A DNA stretch of 64,000 nucleotides from Sophora flavescens. Taxonomy: Eukaryota > Streptophyta > Magnoliopsida > Fabales > Fabaceae. The notes below the pieces were generated by a model that was not told the origin of the DNA, ran no database searches, and was given only the letters and a program-made list of their open reading frames with translations. How positions within the stretch are numbered: position 1 is the stretch's first letter; each line of letters opens with the position of its first letter. The stretch is taken from positions 212,830,667 through 212,894,666 of the forward strand of contig CM061063.1 in NCBI GenBank assembly GCA_030762895.1, read 5' to 3'. Made by a program: the position numbers and the translations under genes. Below are positions 36,701 through 47,394 of the stretch, in pieces.

Positions 36701-38782
36701 ATTCTGATAATTACTATTGAATGTTGCTTGTGAGTGTTGTTTGAGAAGCCTGACTGTGGTCAGTGCACAACTGATTAATCAGATAAAAGCTTTAACAAGA
36801 TGTGTAAATTATATTCAATGTTTTATGGGAAATGTTGGAATATAATAGTGGTGGAAAATATTATTTTGGAAAAATAATGAGTTTTGAGAAACATTATTAT
36901 TTTGATGATTTATTAGTATAAAAGTAAATTGAGTCACAATGAGAGCGACATCGTGAAAATTCTTTCAGTGAAAAAAGCTAAGTTTTGGCTTAAAAAGCTT
37001 TAAAAGTGATAATTGATGGCAAATTTGGAAAAGTATAGACGGCAAATATTTTTGAAACGGCAGTGCATATTTTGAGAAAATTAAACCTCAAGTGACTCAT
37101 TGGTTTGTGAAAAACTAAGTTTTTATTATTTAAGGATTTTATAATGAATTTCTACCTTGGAAAAGAATTTCTGAAAAATCAAAAGTTGATTTAACCGTGT
37201 TGAAAGTACAGTTGGACTTAGTAACCGAGACGTCGGGGTACTAATGTTATGTGTTGTGATGGACTCAGTCATTTGGACTTTGAGGGCCTATATTGTATAC
37301 ATGAGGTATACTGTGTTGAAAACATTGAAGATGTTTTCTAGTACCACGAACCTAGGACTGGTGCACCGGTCAAGAGGTGTCGTGATTGAGCACTCAGACA
37401 GTGAGGTCCTGTGTTGTGATGAAAGTTTTAAAGATGTTTTAAAACTATGTGAGTCGTAAGCCATTTTGAGCTTCGGCAAAGTAAAGATCGACCACAAATA
37501 AAAATGACGAGAATAAAATATTTTGCATGCATATTCGGCAGACGTGCCTACGAGGTTAATCATGATATCTTTATGATATTCCTGAAATCGACGTGTTCAT
37601 TGTGCCTTTGGGCAATCGACGTACAATGAAATTCATTGTGACCAAGGCAATCGACGTACAATGAAATCAGGGTATTTTATGATATTCATGTAATCGACGT
37701 ATTCATTGCTCCTTTAGGCAATCGACGTATAATGAAATTCATTACGCCTTGGGCAATCGACGTGCAATGGAAAAATCCATAAATCGACGTTCTCACTGTT
37801 CCGGACAGTGGGCTATGGTAAAATCGACGTGCCTCTGTTGGCAAAAATCGACGTGCCTCTTTTGGCAATCGAGCTTGATCAACTCATTTTAAATGACGTT
37901 GCAGGTCTCTGGAGATTAGGTATAAATGTTTAGTTGATGTTTTGAAGTGTTCATGCATAGTTTTCCAACGTTGATGTTTGGGGTGTGGAACCCATTGATA
38001 AATTATTATCTTATAAATGCTTGTGTGATAAATGTGTATGTGTTCTGTGGTGTCATGCATTTAGTTATTGTGTTAAATCCATATATTGGCGTCTCACCCT
38101 TACACACATATCAGGTTTCTTCTGGTTCGCTATTGTACCCTGAGTACTTTAAAACAGATGGTGCAGAGGAGTCTTTCTAAGTCATTCAGAGACTTAGATC
38201 TAGTTACTTGATGGAGTACTTGATTGTGGAATGATCACGTGAGTTTTCTCAGGAATAACTTTTAGAACGACCAGCTTATAGTTTGAGACTTAGATTAATT
38301 TTGATAGTATGTATGAGTATGGCTCAGAGAGCCTTTATTCTAAAATGAAATGTTTGTGGCTCAGAGAGCGTTCTTTTGAAAGAAAACTTAAACTTTTCCT
38401 TTTGGTCATGTATAGCTAATTGATATAACTATCTTTAGCATATTACTGCTTGGAGGTACTTGGTGTAATTGAAATTCTGGAAGTGAAAATGTAATTATTT
38501 TAGCAGGTGTTCTTTTTCTGGGATGTCCGAATTACAGAGGAGACTCTGTCAAAATTTTCTAGATTTTATTCAAGTGTCCTTTAAATGAAATAGGCTTGAC
38601 AGGCCATGACAGTAAGTTTGTGAGTCGATTAAGGCTAAGGTGTGGATACGTGACAAAATTTTTATACTCAATTTCAAACCCTTATGTACTTATATAAATT
38701 ATTTTCCAAAAGTACCAGAAAATTATCCTTTTAATTTTATTTTCACACGTGTTAAGTAGTAATGCCCAAGGAGGGTGTTACA
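36701..38782 (+). repeat. E2 3' LTR, second part
   Basis: Continues the 3' LTR after E3 and matches about 18500-20538 of the 5' LTR. The CGACGT array here (37587-37870) has one extra unit of about 40 bases compared with the 5' LTR, which accounts for the LTR length difference (3832 versus 3792). It ends GGAGGGTGTTACA, then ATCTA. Confidence 0.92.
37587..37870 (+). repeat. ATCGACGT array in E2 3' LTR, expanded
   Basis: Nine ATCGACGT motifs, against seven plus one variant in the 5' LTR. The extra copy is a local duplication of a GGCAATCGACGTACAATG unit with its flank. Because both LTRs are copied from one template at insertion, the change arose after insertion or during that last reverse transcription. 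Confidence 0.8.
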
Positions 38783-39020
38783 ATCTACGCCTAAGAATCT
38801 TATTTAAGCGACCACAATTCAAGAGAATCCTAAATTATAAAGCATTGTATCTAATTAAAATGTTTATGAAAAACTTCGAAAATTAGCGGTTATAACAAGA
38901 GCATTTTCCTCCGTCATTGTGGGTCCCAACAGGGGCCCAGAAAATCATAAAACATAGCAAAAATAATTGAAATCCAAAAAATATAAAAGTGAAAATATTT
39001 TAAGTAATTTATTTTACTAA

Positions 39021-39025
<5 letters not shown>

Positions 39026-39062
<37 letters not shown>
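39026..39062. repeat. AT microsatellite
   Basis: About 36 bases of alternating A and T within the segment present only in copy A. Confidence 0.95.
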
Positions 39063-39065
<3 letters not shown>

Positions 39066-40004
39066 TTTAAAAATATATTCACATTCACAAAGGCATTTAT
39101 GTAAAGTCACCATGGACGGGAATCCGACAGGACGAGTAATATGATCCCATTTTCGTCCCAAACTAACTCTAATGGGATTTTATTCTCCCATGAAGACAAA
39201 TTATAATATATGACCCCATGCAAATTATCCTAATCCTTCGTATAATTATATATAAATTTAATATGTTTAATTCTAAATATGCCCCTATTGCTCAAATAGT
39301 TGAAATATTGGCTCAAGTTTAAACGGTGAGTTTCATTGTAAACTTTTTCAGTTTTTTTTTTGAGTGAGTAATTTTTTTGACTTTGATGATACTGTATTAA
39401 AATATTATTATTTCATCAATGTGTGTTGGTCCAAGCGGAAAGGGGTCTCTTAAACATGTGGTACGATTCAACATTCCAGGATTCATCTATATGAAAAAAA
39501 ATTATCGGGAGGGATTCCCACTTAGGTGTGTAACAATACTCCGGAAGATTAATTAGTTTTCCATCTATTGTGTGAGAGATAACTTTGATAACAAAAATAT
39601 TATTATTTCAAGCATATTAAGATACATGTTGTTGGTAATTGCTACAATCTCAAGAGGAGGGTGAATTGAGAGTTTAAAGACTTTTTCAGCAAATTCAACC
39701 AAAATAGAGTTTTCTAAAGAAAATTAATTTTCACTCAATTTTAATTCTCAAGATTCAGGTTGTTAAACAAGCAATGTTAAGCACAATCAATTTTATGTAA
39801 ATCTAATACAAGATTACAACATAAAGATTTAGTTTCAAGAGCTCGACAAAGAAAGCATGCATATGACAATTGTAAGAAGTTTAAGAGTAAGAAGAATGCC
39901 CAAACCGATTTATCCTGGTTCAGCTACCTCCTCTGGTAACCTATATCTAGTCCCACTCCTCTGTGATTTCCTCAACTATAATAAGAAATTACAATATCCC
40001 ATTA

Positions 40005-40262
40005 CAATCATCACAAGGCTTCACTACCTTGCATTAAACTCACCAAAAAGCACACTAACTTTTTTACCCAAGGATTCCTTATATCCTTGTCAAAACCTAA
40101 GCGACCCACTCTTAAATCTGTGAAACAACTAAGACATACCCTTTCTTAAATCATCAAGGCTTCACTACCTTGAAAACCTTTAGCAAAAGCACACTTGCTT
40201 TGCAACCCAGGGATCCCTTCTATCCCTGTAAATCAATAGAGAGACACCCTCTCTCTAATCAA
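40005..40262. repeat. Two imperfect ~148-bp tandem units
   Basis: The phrase AAGGCTTCACTACCTTG recurs with AAAGCACACT, a CCCA.GGAT.CC.T..ATCC palindrome-like core and a CCCTCTCTTAAAT-type phrase. The same pair is present in copy B at about 52980-53225. Confidence 0.6.
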
Positions 40263-40529
40263 CAAATCGAAACTTGAATGAAAAGAATATGACTCTAAAA
40301 GTCAGATATTATAAATTGAAGCACTTATGAATATCACACTATTCTCCCTAAGATGAAGCTCAATGGAAGCTTGGATTTTCGTATTTGTAAATTCAGAGTA
40401 AGTAGATTGTTTTAAAGTGTTTCTATATTGTCCTTATATAGTAATTTGAATAAATAGATCTGTTGGAAAAATCATACAAGTTGTTACAAGTGAAACAGAA
40501 TCAGTTTTATAAAACTGACGCGACATAAT

Positions 40530-40990
40530 CTGTGTAGTACATATGTGTATTAACTTTGTTTTTGAACTTTTCAAAGCACGTACACATATTATGTCCTTTG
40601 TACATCAGTGTATTAAACTAATTTTTCAACTTTTGCACACACATACACAAATTACTATCTTTGTACATCTGTGTATATGATTGGTTTTTGAACTCCAACA
40701 CATGCATACACAGATTAGCATTCTTGTACATCTGTGTATCTCTTGCCCTGTTCTTGAATACACAGATTATGATGTTTGTACATCGGTGTATATTAGAACA
40801 CCAGCCCAGATCATCCCAGAACTTCATACACAGGTTGTGTACATCGATTACACATGAAAGCACAAGTTCTGTAGCACTTGAATTGTTCTATGCACAGGTG
40901 TATGGTTTTGTACATCTATGTACTCTTCATAATTTTCAGAGGACAGCTTCAATACACATGTGTACAAAAAGGTTTTCACTTGTAATTTGA
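40530..40990. repeat. 63-bp minisatellite with hairpin dyads
   Basis: TTTGTACATCnGTGTA starts at about 40597, 40660 and 40723 (63-base period), then at shorter spacings 40775, 40836 and 40901. Each unit pairs ACACAGAT with ATCTGTGT across a loop of about 14 bases. A multiple of three keeps frames open on both strands, giving 21-residue peptide repeats (minus frame 40618-40863). These are probably not real proteins. The array recurs in copy B at 53505-53945. Confidence 0.8.
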
Positions 40991-41113
40991 AATTTAACTG
41001 AACAAACACAAGTGTAACACACATGTATATAACTTCAATTAATTTCCTTTTTCAATTAACATATTTTGAAAATCCTTTTCCTTTAAAATCTCATTTAATT
41101 ATTCTTTTGAAAA

Positions 41114-41400
41114 CACTACAAGAAATTTGACTTTTAGTGACGGACAAAATCTGTCACTAGAAGTAAAAAATCTGTAGGTAAATGTAGATATGACATTGAC
41201 CTACGGACATAACGTACGTCAACTTTAAGGAGGTGAATAGCTACGATTATTTGTGTGTCACTAGAGCCATTACCTATGGATGACATACTTATACCTACAG
41301 GCGTATCGGTTTGTCACTATAGGTTGTACCTACAATTTCCCTTGGCGTAGGTAAATGTCATTAACTTGTAGCTACACCTCCAACCGTAGGTAAAATGCAA
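41114..41400 (+). mobile_element. CACTA transposon terminus, fragment
   Basis: CACTACAAGAAATTTGAC is the canonical terminal inverted repeat start of plant CACTA (En/Spm) elements. It is followed by subterminal repeats of the type GTCACTA, CTGTAGGTA and CCTACGGA in both orientations. No second terminus matching it was found nearby, so it is a fragment. In copy B the end is damaged (CACACAAGAAATTTGAC at about 54070). Confidence 0.75.
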
Positions 41401-42663
41401 ATATTAAACTTAGTTTTTCCTTAATTTTCCAAGAGTTTCACTAAGAGATTAAGCGTGTTATTCTTACAATAGCATCTAAGAACTTAAGGTCTTTAATAAA
41501 CTTGGTATTGATGCTTTGTTCCATATCATCTCATTTGAATATTTGAGTATCATGATCTTCTTTGATCTTTGTCGTTTCATCTTTTGATCATTTGACTTTC
41601 TCCTTCATGAGTAAACTTGCAAACACTTGAACACTTTATTAGTGTATAATCAAATTGAAAAACTCATATAAAATTCACATTGTTTGTCATACATCAAAAC
41701 CTTGGTAGGGCATAGTCTTACGCATGTTACTATTAATTAAGTGCAATAATGTAATATTTGAGAAGAATATATTTGACATTTCGTAAAAAAAAACTCTATT
41801 TGACATGTAAAATATAACATATTTATTCGATTACTTTATAATATCTGACTTTCGAGTTTTCGATTAGTTCAAATCAAATTTCTCTTCAAAAGTCTATGTT
41901 TTAAAATTAAGGCGTAATACTCAAATACATATTCATTATTTTCAAATATCTAATATAGATAGTTATGTTGTAAACACCGAATTGATTTTTTTTTTTTATT
42001 TCAAATGTTCAAATATTTTAACTTTTCATAATTTTATAATAACATTAAATATTAAATATTAAATATTAAATTTTTATATTATATTCAATCTATTATCTGT
42101 ATCACTTAATAATCCAAATTTACATATTAACCAGTTTAGTGCACAACTTTCTTAGGGTCGATTTATTTTATATTTTGAAAGAATTGATTTATAAACATAT
42201 AAATATATATATATAATTGATTTTAAAATAATTGATTTTTTTATAAAAATTTGAAGTTAAAAAAACTGACGTGTTTGATAATTATAATTTAAAAGTGAGT
42301 TTAGAAAAATTGATTTTATTTTGAATGATAAAGTAAAATTATTTTTTATATGTAAATATAAAAAAATTCGTGTGTTTGGCAATTAGAATAAATTATACTC
42401 AACAAATTAGAAAAAATTGATTTATTGAACGAAATATTCAAATCAAACACCTCCCATTCCCAATATGTATTTAGACTCAAATACATTTGAAAGGTCCTCC
42501 CAATATTGTATTTAGACTCAAATACGGTTCAAAAGTCCTTTTGGACGCTATCATGCACTTAATTTGAAAAAAGAATTGGTCACCGATTGAAGTAGTTTTT
42601 TTTTTTAAATTCTATTGGGCCCAACCTTCTCTGGGCTAACAATATTCTATAGCTTAAATGCTT

Positions 42664-43601
42664 CTTTCAACTCGTTAGGGTTTCCCCGTTCTAGAACCAT
42701 CAGCCGCATGTGAAGTTTGGAGAATGCTATAAGAGGGGTATTTCTATTTCTTCTAAGATTCACAAAAGATATATTGACAAACATACAAACATACTCGTAT
42801 GCTACTAATTCCATATTATTCATCTTGTTTTCATTGTTGACTACGTGTGTTTTTCTTTTCTTTGCATATTTTCTTCTGTTTCAAAATTTTTGTGATGCCT
42901 TGGCTTCACTAGATACATGGGCAAGGCAACTTGGATTATTGATGCAGATCTGATTAGATGGAAATATTGGACAATGCTCTATGCCTTGTATTTCTCCGCC
43001 TTCTTTATTATGCTTTTGTTCTCTATTGGTCGGAGGAGTAGAAAGAAATACAAGTGGTTTCCTTGATTAAAGAAGGTAAATCTCATATCATTCGAATAGG
43101 GTGTAAACTATTTTATTTAATTATCATAATTATGAAAATAACATCTATCCTACTTCATACTTGCAGATTTTTTTTTTTTTGAATTTATTGTTTTTAGTTT
43201 GATAATTATTGGTGTGATTTGTCTTTTAAAATAATAAATTATGTGCATATCATAACAAATTAAGTATGTAGGAACTTAATATACTTGATGATAAATTAAG
43301 CATATCATAATCAATGTAAATCTCAAATCTTTCGAATAGGGGAAACTAATTTATTTAATTTATTTTATAACCACAATTATCAAAATAAAATCTATTCTAT
43401 TTCATGTTTGCAATTTTTTTAAAAAATTTATTGTTTTTAGTTTGATGGTGATTAGTGTAATTTCTCTATTAAAGTTAATTTATAAAAATATAAATAAATT
43501 ATGTGCATATAGTAATCAAGTGTAGTATGTAGGAATTCAATATACTTAACGATAAAAATAAAAAAAAGACTATTTTCTTATACTTATTTCTTTATTTGTA
43601 G
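42664..43601 (+). other. Intron-like region upstream of B3-like exons
   Basis: AT-rich sequence with a short hydrophobic frame (42717-42953) and a possible donor AAGAAG/GTAAATC at about 43078. The block beginning GTAAATCTCATATCATTCGAATAG at 43078 is repeated from 43315, a tandem duplication of about 240 bp. I do not recognise a protein here. It may be the decayed 5' half of the gene whose exon lies at 43865. Confidence 0.4.
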
Positions 43602-43790
43602 GCAATCCCATTAAGTGTGGTGCAAATTAGATTCAAATCATCGACCAAATAAGATCTAGAAACTAGCCAATGATCATTGATTTGGAATGATGGTAGACCC
43701 AATCAGTGTCAAATCGAAAGAGGATGGTATGAATTTATAAGAAGACATCCGATTTGTCGTAGACAAACTTGGGGTTTTATATTGTAAATG
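43602..43790 (+). pseudogene. First, degraded copy of the B3-like exon
   Basis: A TATTTGTAG acceptor-like site precedes GCAATCCCATTAAGTGTGG, as in the copy at 43865. The translation carries stops (TAA and TGA in the frame that is mostly open in the other copy) and ends early at TATTGTAAATGATG. The whole block of about 260 bp, including the upstream intron-like sequence, is a tandem duplicate of 43794-44060. Confidence 0.5.
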
Positions 43791-43864
43791 ATGTAGGAAT
43801 TCAATATGCTTAACGATAAAAATAAAAAAAGATTATTTTCTTATACTTATTTATTTATTTGCAG

Positions 43865-44167
43865 GCAATCCCATTAAGTGTGGTGCAAATGAGATTCAAA
43901 ACATCGACCAAATGAGATCTAGAAACTTGCCAATGGTCATTGATTTGGAATGACGTTAGACCCAATCGGTGTCAAATCGAAAGAGGATGGTATGAATTTG
44001 TAAGAAGACATTCGATTCGTCATGGACAAACTGTGCGGTTTTATATTGTAAATGATAAGGAACCTATTAGAGTCGAAGTGATAGAAGTTGGCTCACAAGT
44101 CACAAAAAATGTCGTAGAAGAAATGAATAAATTTGGCAAGGTAGAATATGTTGCCTATTTAATTTAG
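43865..44167 (+). pseudogene. Possible B3-domain (REM-like) terminal exon
   Basis: After a TTTGCAG acceptor the frame reads PLSVVQMRFKTSTK, one stop, then an open frame to TAG at 44165. The open part contains W-x-L-x-W-N-D, ERGWYEFVRRHSIRHGQTV and RFYIVND. The GW-x-x-F ... G-x-x-V-x-F spacing resembles the second half of plant B3 DNA-binding domains, but the match is weak. With the stop and no clear upstream exon I treat it as a pseudogene or an unknown gene's last exon. Confidence 0.35.
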
Positions 44168-45091
44168 ACAGAATATGGTTTGTTAGAATATTTAAGGGTT
44201 GCTGGGTTGGAGATTTGTTTTTTTCTTTTAGTCAAGAACTTTGCTATATGTTAAAAGGATTAACCTTTTATGAAAAGTACATGAGGTAGTGATTTGTTGC
44301 CTATTAATTAGAATGGTTGCCTATTTAGACAGAATATGGTTTGACAGAGTATGATTTGTTGTAGGTGGGATTGAGTCCATTTGTTGAACTGAGTGAAGTA
44401 GATTATAGTAAGATTATTTTCTATGTGGAAGCCATAATCATAAAGTCTTAAAAAGAATGATTGTCTGTTAATAAAAAAACACATGTCAAATAGACTAAAT
44501 TTACCTCAATTAAGACACCACACCAAGTCACCAGTGGCTTTTCTTCGAGCTTGTTTAGGTCATTTTAATGACAAGGCTCTTCCATTGGTTTGATAGACCA
44601 TGAGATAACCATCTTACCATGAGAAAAACATCTTATTATTGAAAATTAACATGCTATTGACCAAGCATGTTTTTAACATTGTCAGCGTTATCACTATATC
44701 TAGATTATCATTGCATGACTTTAGAACATTTAGAACAATGTCCAGAGGTTCTTGGAAGTAGCATCATTTCTTATAATTAAATTTTAATTAAAGGGGAAGC
44801 TAATTACTAATTTGAATTGGTTGATTTCATTAATCAATGTTTCATTTAAAATTATGGAATGTGATATGGTTAATATTTTTTGAGAAATTTGATTTAGAAT
44901 GAAAGATATTACTAATCATAATAGACACTACTTTATTTTATTTTATTTTTGAATTATTTGGTTAGGCTAATTGAAATTATAAATGATTTTTTTTACGGTA
45001 GCAAACTTATTTCATTTCAGTAAATATACAATCGGGAATAACATGATAAATATAGAGACTAGGTAACAATGAGCCGCCCTAGCTATAGAAT
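44168..45091. other. AT-rich spacer, nothing recognised
   Basis: No frame with a known domain, no clear repeat ends and no RNA gene seen. Confidence 0.6.
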
Positions 45092-45851
45092 GAGACTGTT
45101 TGCTTTGTTTTCAGTCTCCTATTTTCATTTCCTGACAAAACTGTCACTTTATTTTCATTATGTTTCCTGTTTTTGGAAAATTGTACAGGAAACACTGAAA
45201 ACAACTTTTTTCTGTATTCACTAATAAAAACAGGGTTGGGCTAAGGTGCACAACTCATATTTTGCACCACCTACTACACCACCCATATGTGGCAAATTTT
45301 GGACCAATCAAATTGCCACATGGGTTTGGTCAAAATTTCAAACTTTCTAGTTGTATTTATACTGTAGTCAAATATATGAATACAATATATTGTAGTATAG
45401 TATATGTACTCTTTGAATTCGCAAATTTAACCCATATTAAAATAATGTTTTTTTATTAAAATAACTGATTATATTGTAAAATAATATTTTAATATGAATT
45501 AAAATAATGTTCGTTGTCAATAATATTTTGTAATATAATCAGTTTGTTTTTAATCAAAAAACATTATTTTAATGAGTTAAATTTGCAAATACAAAAAGCA
45601 CATATATTATACTATAATATACTATATCCATATAGTTTGACTACAATATAATATAACTAGAAAGTTTGAAATTTTGACCAACCTATGTGGCAAATTGATT
45701 GGCCCAAAATTTGTCAGATGGGTGGTGTAGTGGGTGGTGTAAAATGTGGGTGGTGCACCATAGCCCAACCCATAAAAACAAGATGACAGTTTTATAAATA
45801 TTTATGAAAACAGGAAATGAAAACAGAAAATTGGAAAAAAGCAAACGACCC
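45092..45851. mobile_element. Outer MITE-like inverted repeat element
   Basis: The left end (GACTGTTTGCTTTG, then TTTTCATTTCCTG and ACAAAACTGTCA) is mirrored on the right (GACAGTTTT, AGGAAATGAAAACAG and AAAGCAAACGACCC). The arms are about 60-140 bp and the middle is taken up by a second MITE. Target duplication is not evident, so superfamily and exact ends are uncertain. Confidence 0.6.
45233..45771. mobile_element. Foldback MITE with 9-bp target duplication
   Basis: The ends GGGTTGGGCTAAGGTGCAC and its mirror (GTGCACCATAGCCCAACCC) bound 539 bp that form two arms of roughly 250 bp each, nearly the whole element. ATAAAAACA occurs at 45224-45232 and 45772-45780. A 9-bp duplication points to the Mutator (MULE) superfamily. 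No coding capacity. Confidence 0.88.
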
Positions 45852-46806
45852 TAAATTTGCTTGCCTCGTGACAAAAAGTAACCTTTAAGGTTTAAAACTA
45901 ACAAGTTCTTGCACTGCGTAATAGTTGCTCCATATTTAGAAATATCAAATCTAGAGGAGTGAATGTGATCTACCGCTGATTTGCAATCAATTTCAATGAA
46001 TGCAGTAACATCGTGGGGGTGTTGCCACTGTTTCCCCTTCATGCACCAACATCATGGGGTGTTGCCACTCTGACTTTGCTGCCAATAAGGCTCCTTGATC
46101 ATTCTTCATTCCTTAGACACATTCCGAATGCAGTAGCATTTTCCCTGCTGAAAAAAGATGCATCTACGTTACATTTCATATAACTTGTGTCTGGCTTGCT
46201 CCAGTGCATACAATGATGATGAGTTTCACAAATCTGCACTGGTTGACTATGAGCTGCACTCAACTTCCATTCCTCAAGCGCATGCATGGCTCTTGTCAGG
46301 AGAACCCATCCAAGCAGCTGTAACTTCTGGCTATCAAGAGCTTCTGCGGCCTTAAAAAAGAATTCCACATAGCTCTCTAAACTCTCGATAATAGGGGACA
46401 ACATGTGATGAGCAAATAGCGCAAGTTCCAGAACATTCACACCCTTCATTTAGGCCGTCTCCAACTGTGAATCAAAATAGGATCTTCCCTATTAAGGACC
46501 AGTATTTGTTAAGGACCTATGGGTTGGAGCAAATAGTAGAATCGGTGCTTAATAGGGAGGGATGCTTCTCTGAGTTATGTATCGAGGTGTGATCCATTTA
46601 AGAACAAAAAAAAGATTATATGTTGACTTGACCAAATATGTCCCATGCGAGTTAGGCCACCAAAGAGCAGTATCCCTAGTAACCGAGTCAAAGAGGGGGA
46701 CATTTAAAATAGCTTCTGCCTGTGATGGGTGCATCATGTTATTTACATTTTGAACGCCCCACCTCTTAGCTTCATGGAGAATGAGATCTCTAACTTTCAG
46801 ATTAGA
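45851..46806 (-). pseudogene. LINE ORF2 C-terminal fragment (RNase H-like)
   Basis: On the minus strand, from 46800 downwards: RDLILHEAKRWGVQNVNNMM and W-W-P-N-S-H-G-T-Y-L-V-K-S, as in the region before the zf-RVT zinc finger of plant LINEs. Then, after about 100 bp of inserted or diverged sequence, LEEWKLSAAH, WSKPDTSYMKCNVDASFF and GMCLRN (start of the RVT_3 RNase H fold with its first Asp). Finally IEIDCKSAVDHI (46042-45851). Frame shifts and small duplications (GTGGCAACACCCC twice near 46020-46070) separate the pieces. It is a dead fragment with no reverse transcriptase core. Confidence 0.78.
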
Positions 46807-46991
46807 GAAATGATGCTAAACAACAAACAACTACATGGAAGACTAAAAAATAACAAAACAATAAATAAAGGCAATAACTCACGAAACTACTCTAATTTTA
46901 ACATTGAAATATTCTTTATAATATAAATATCTTCTAACAAAAGGATCAACTAAGATACATAATGACATAAGTTTGAATACATCATTTTTTT

Positions 46992-47394
46992 TTGTAATAC
47001 TTCCTTGTAAACATCATTCCTAACAATAGAGCTTGGTTCACCATCATCATCATAGGTTAAAATTTTAAGACCCATCTTACTCTTGACCCTTGAAAACAAT
47101 TGCCCATGAGAAAAACTTGTCGTGGCAAATATAAGCCAACATGGGGTAGTGTCTTCCCATGACTCTTATTGATGGTCATTGCAAAGCTCAAAATGAGTGG
47201 AAACCATCTTCTCTGAAATCAGAAAGGAATTCCATAATTTGAAGGAACCAAGTTCATCCTAGGAATATAGACCTTGTCCCCAACATGAGTTAATGTAGCA
47301 ATTTTACAACCAATAACATTCAAACCCAACTCATTGACAATTAACCTTGTTCCATTACATAACCCACAAGATTATTCAATATTCCTCATCCCCC
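46992..47394 (-). pseudogene. Helitron PIF1-like helicase, C-terminal fragment
   Basis: Minus-strand translation gives RNIE-stop-SCGLCNGTRLIV, VGDKVYIPRMNLVP, FQRRWFPLILSFAMTINKSH, HVGLYLPRQVF and, after a frame shift, SHGQLFSRVKSKMGLKIL then YKEVLQ. These are the final motifs of the SF1 helicase of plant Helitron Rep-Hel proteins. Two in-frame stops, one frame shift and loss of the YVALS part of motif VI make it non-functional. The N-terminal Rep and Walker motifs are absent: the homology stops at 47394, where CACTA-like subterminal repeats begin. Confidence 0.85.

Larger units (their letters stand above)
16747..38782 (+). mobile_element. E2: LARD-like LTR retrotransposon interrupted by E3
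   Basis: A complete element on the plus strand: 5' LTR 16747-20538, PBS 20542-20553, internal region 20539-24137, PPT 24125-24137, 3' LTR 24138-25887 and 36701-38782. The 3' LTR was split by E3. Without E3 the element is about 11.2 kb. The LTR pair differs by about 2% in the 250 bp I compared by eye. The internal region is 3599 bp and shows no gag or pol motifs. A 5-bp target duplication (ATCTA) flanks it. Confidence 0.93.
38783..42663. repeat. Duplicated unit copy A, right part
   Basis: Matches 52306-about 55598 of copy B. The match ends around TTAAATGCTTCTTT, where B is interrupted by E4. Copy A has about 540 bp (39017-39555) absent from B. The unit holds short tandem repeats, a 63-bp array and a CACTA transposon end. 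Several phrases (for example CAAACCGATTTATCCTGG and ACACTTTATTAGTGTATAAT) suggest a Ty1/copia-type LTR on the minus strand, but I could not delimit it. Confidence 0.8.

Noticed and set aside
40530..40990. CRISPR-like array of repeats and spacers
   Set aside because: Units are degenerate over their full length, with no unique spacers of even size and no cas genes. Context is plant transposon DNA.
45262..45459. 65-codon open frame
   Set aside because: It lies entirely in one arm of the foldback MITE and has no domain.
46450..46548. Short MITE inside the LINE fragment (starts GGCCGTCTCCAAC)
   Set aside because: The start resembles plant MITE ends, but I could not find a convincing inverted partner or target duplication.
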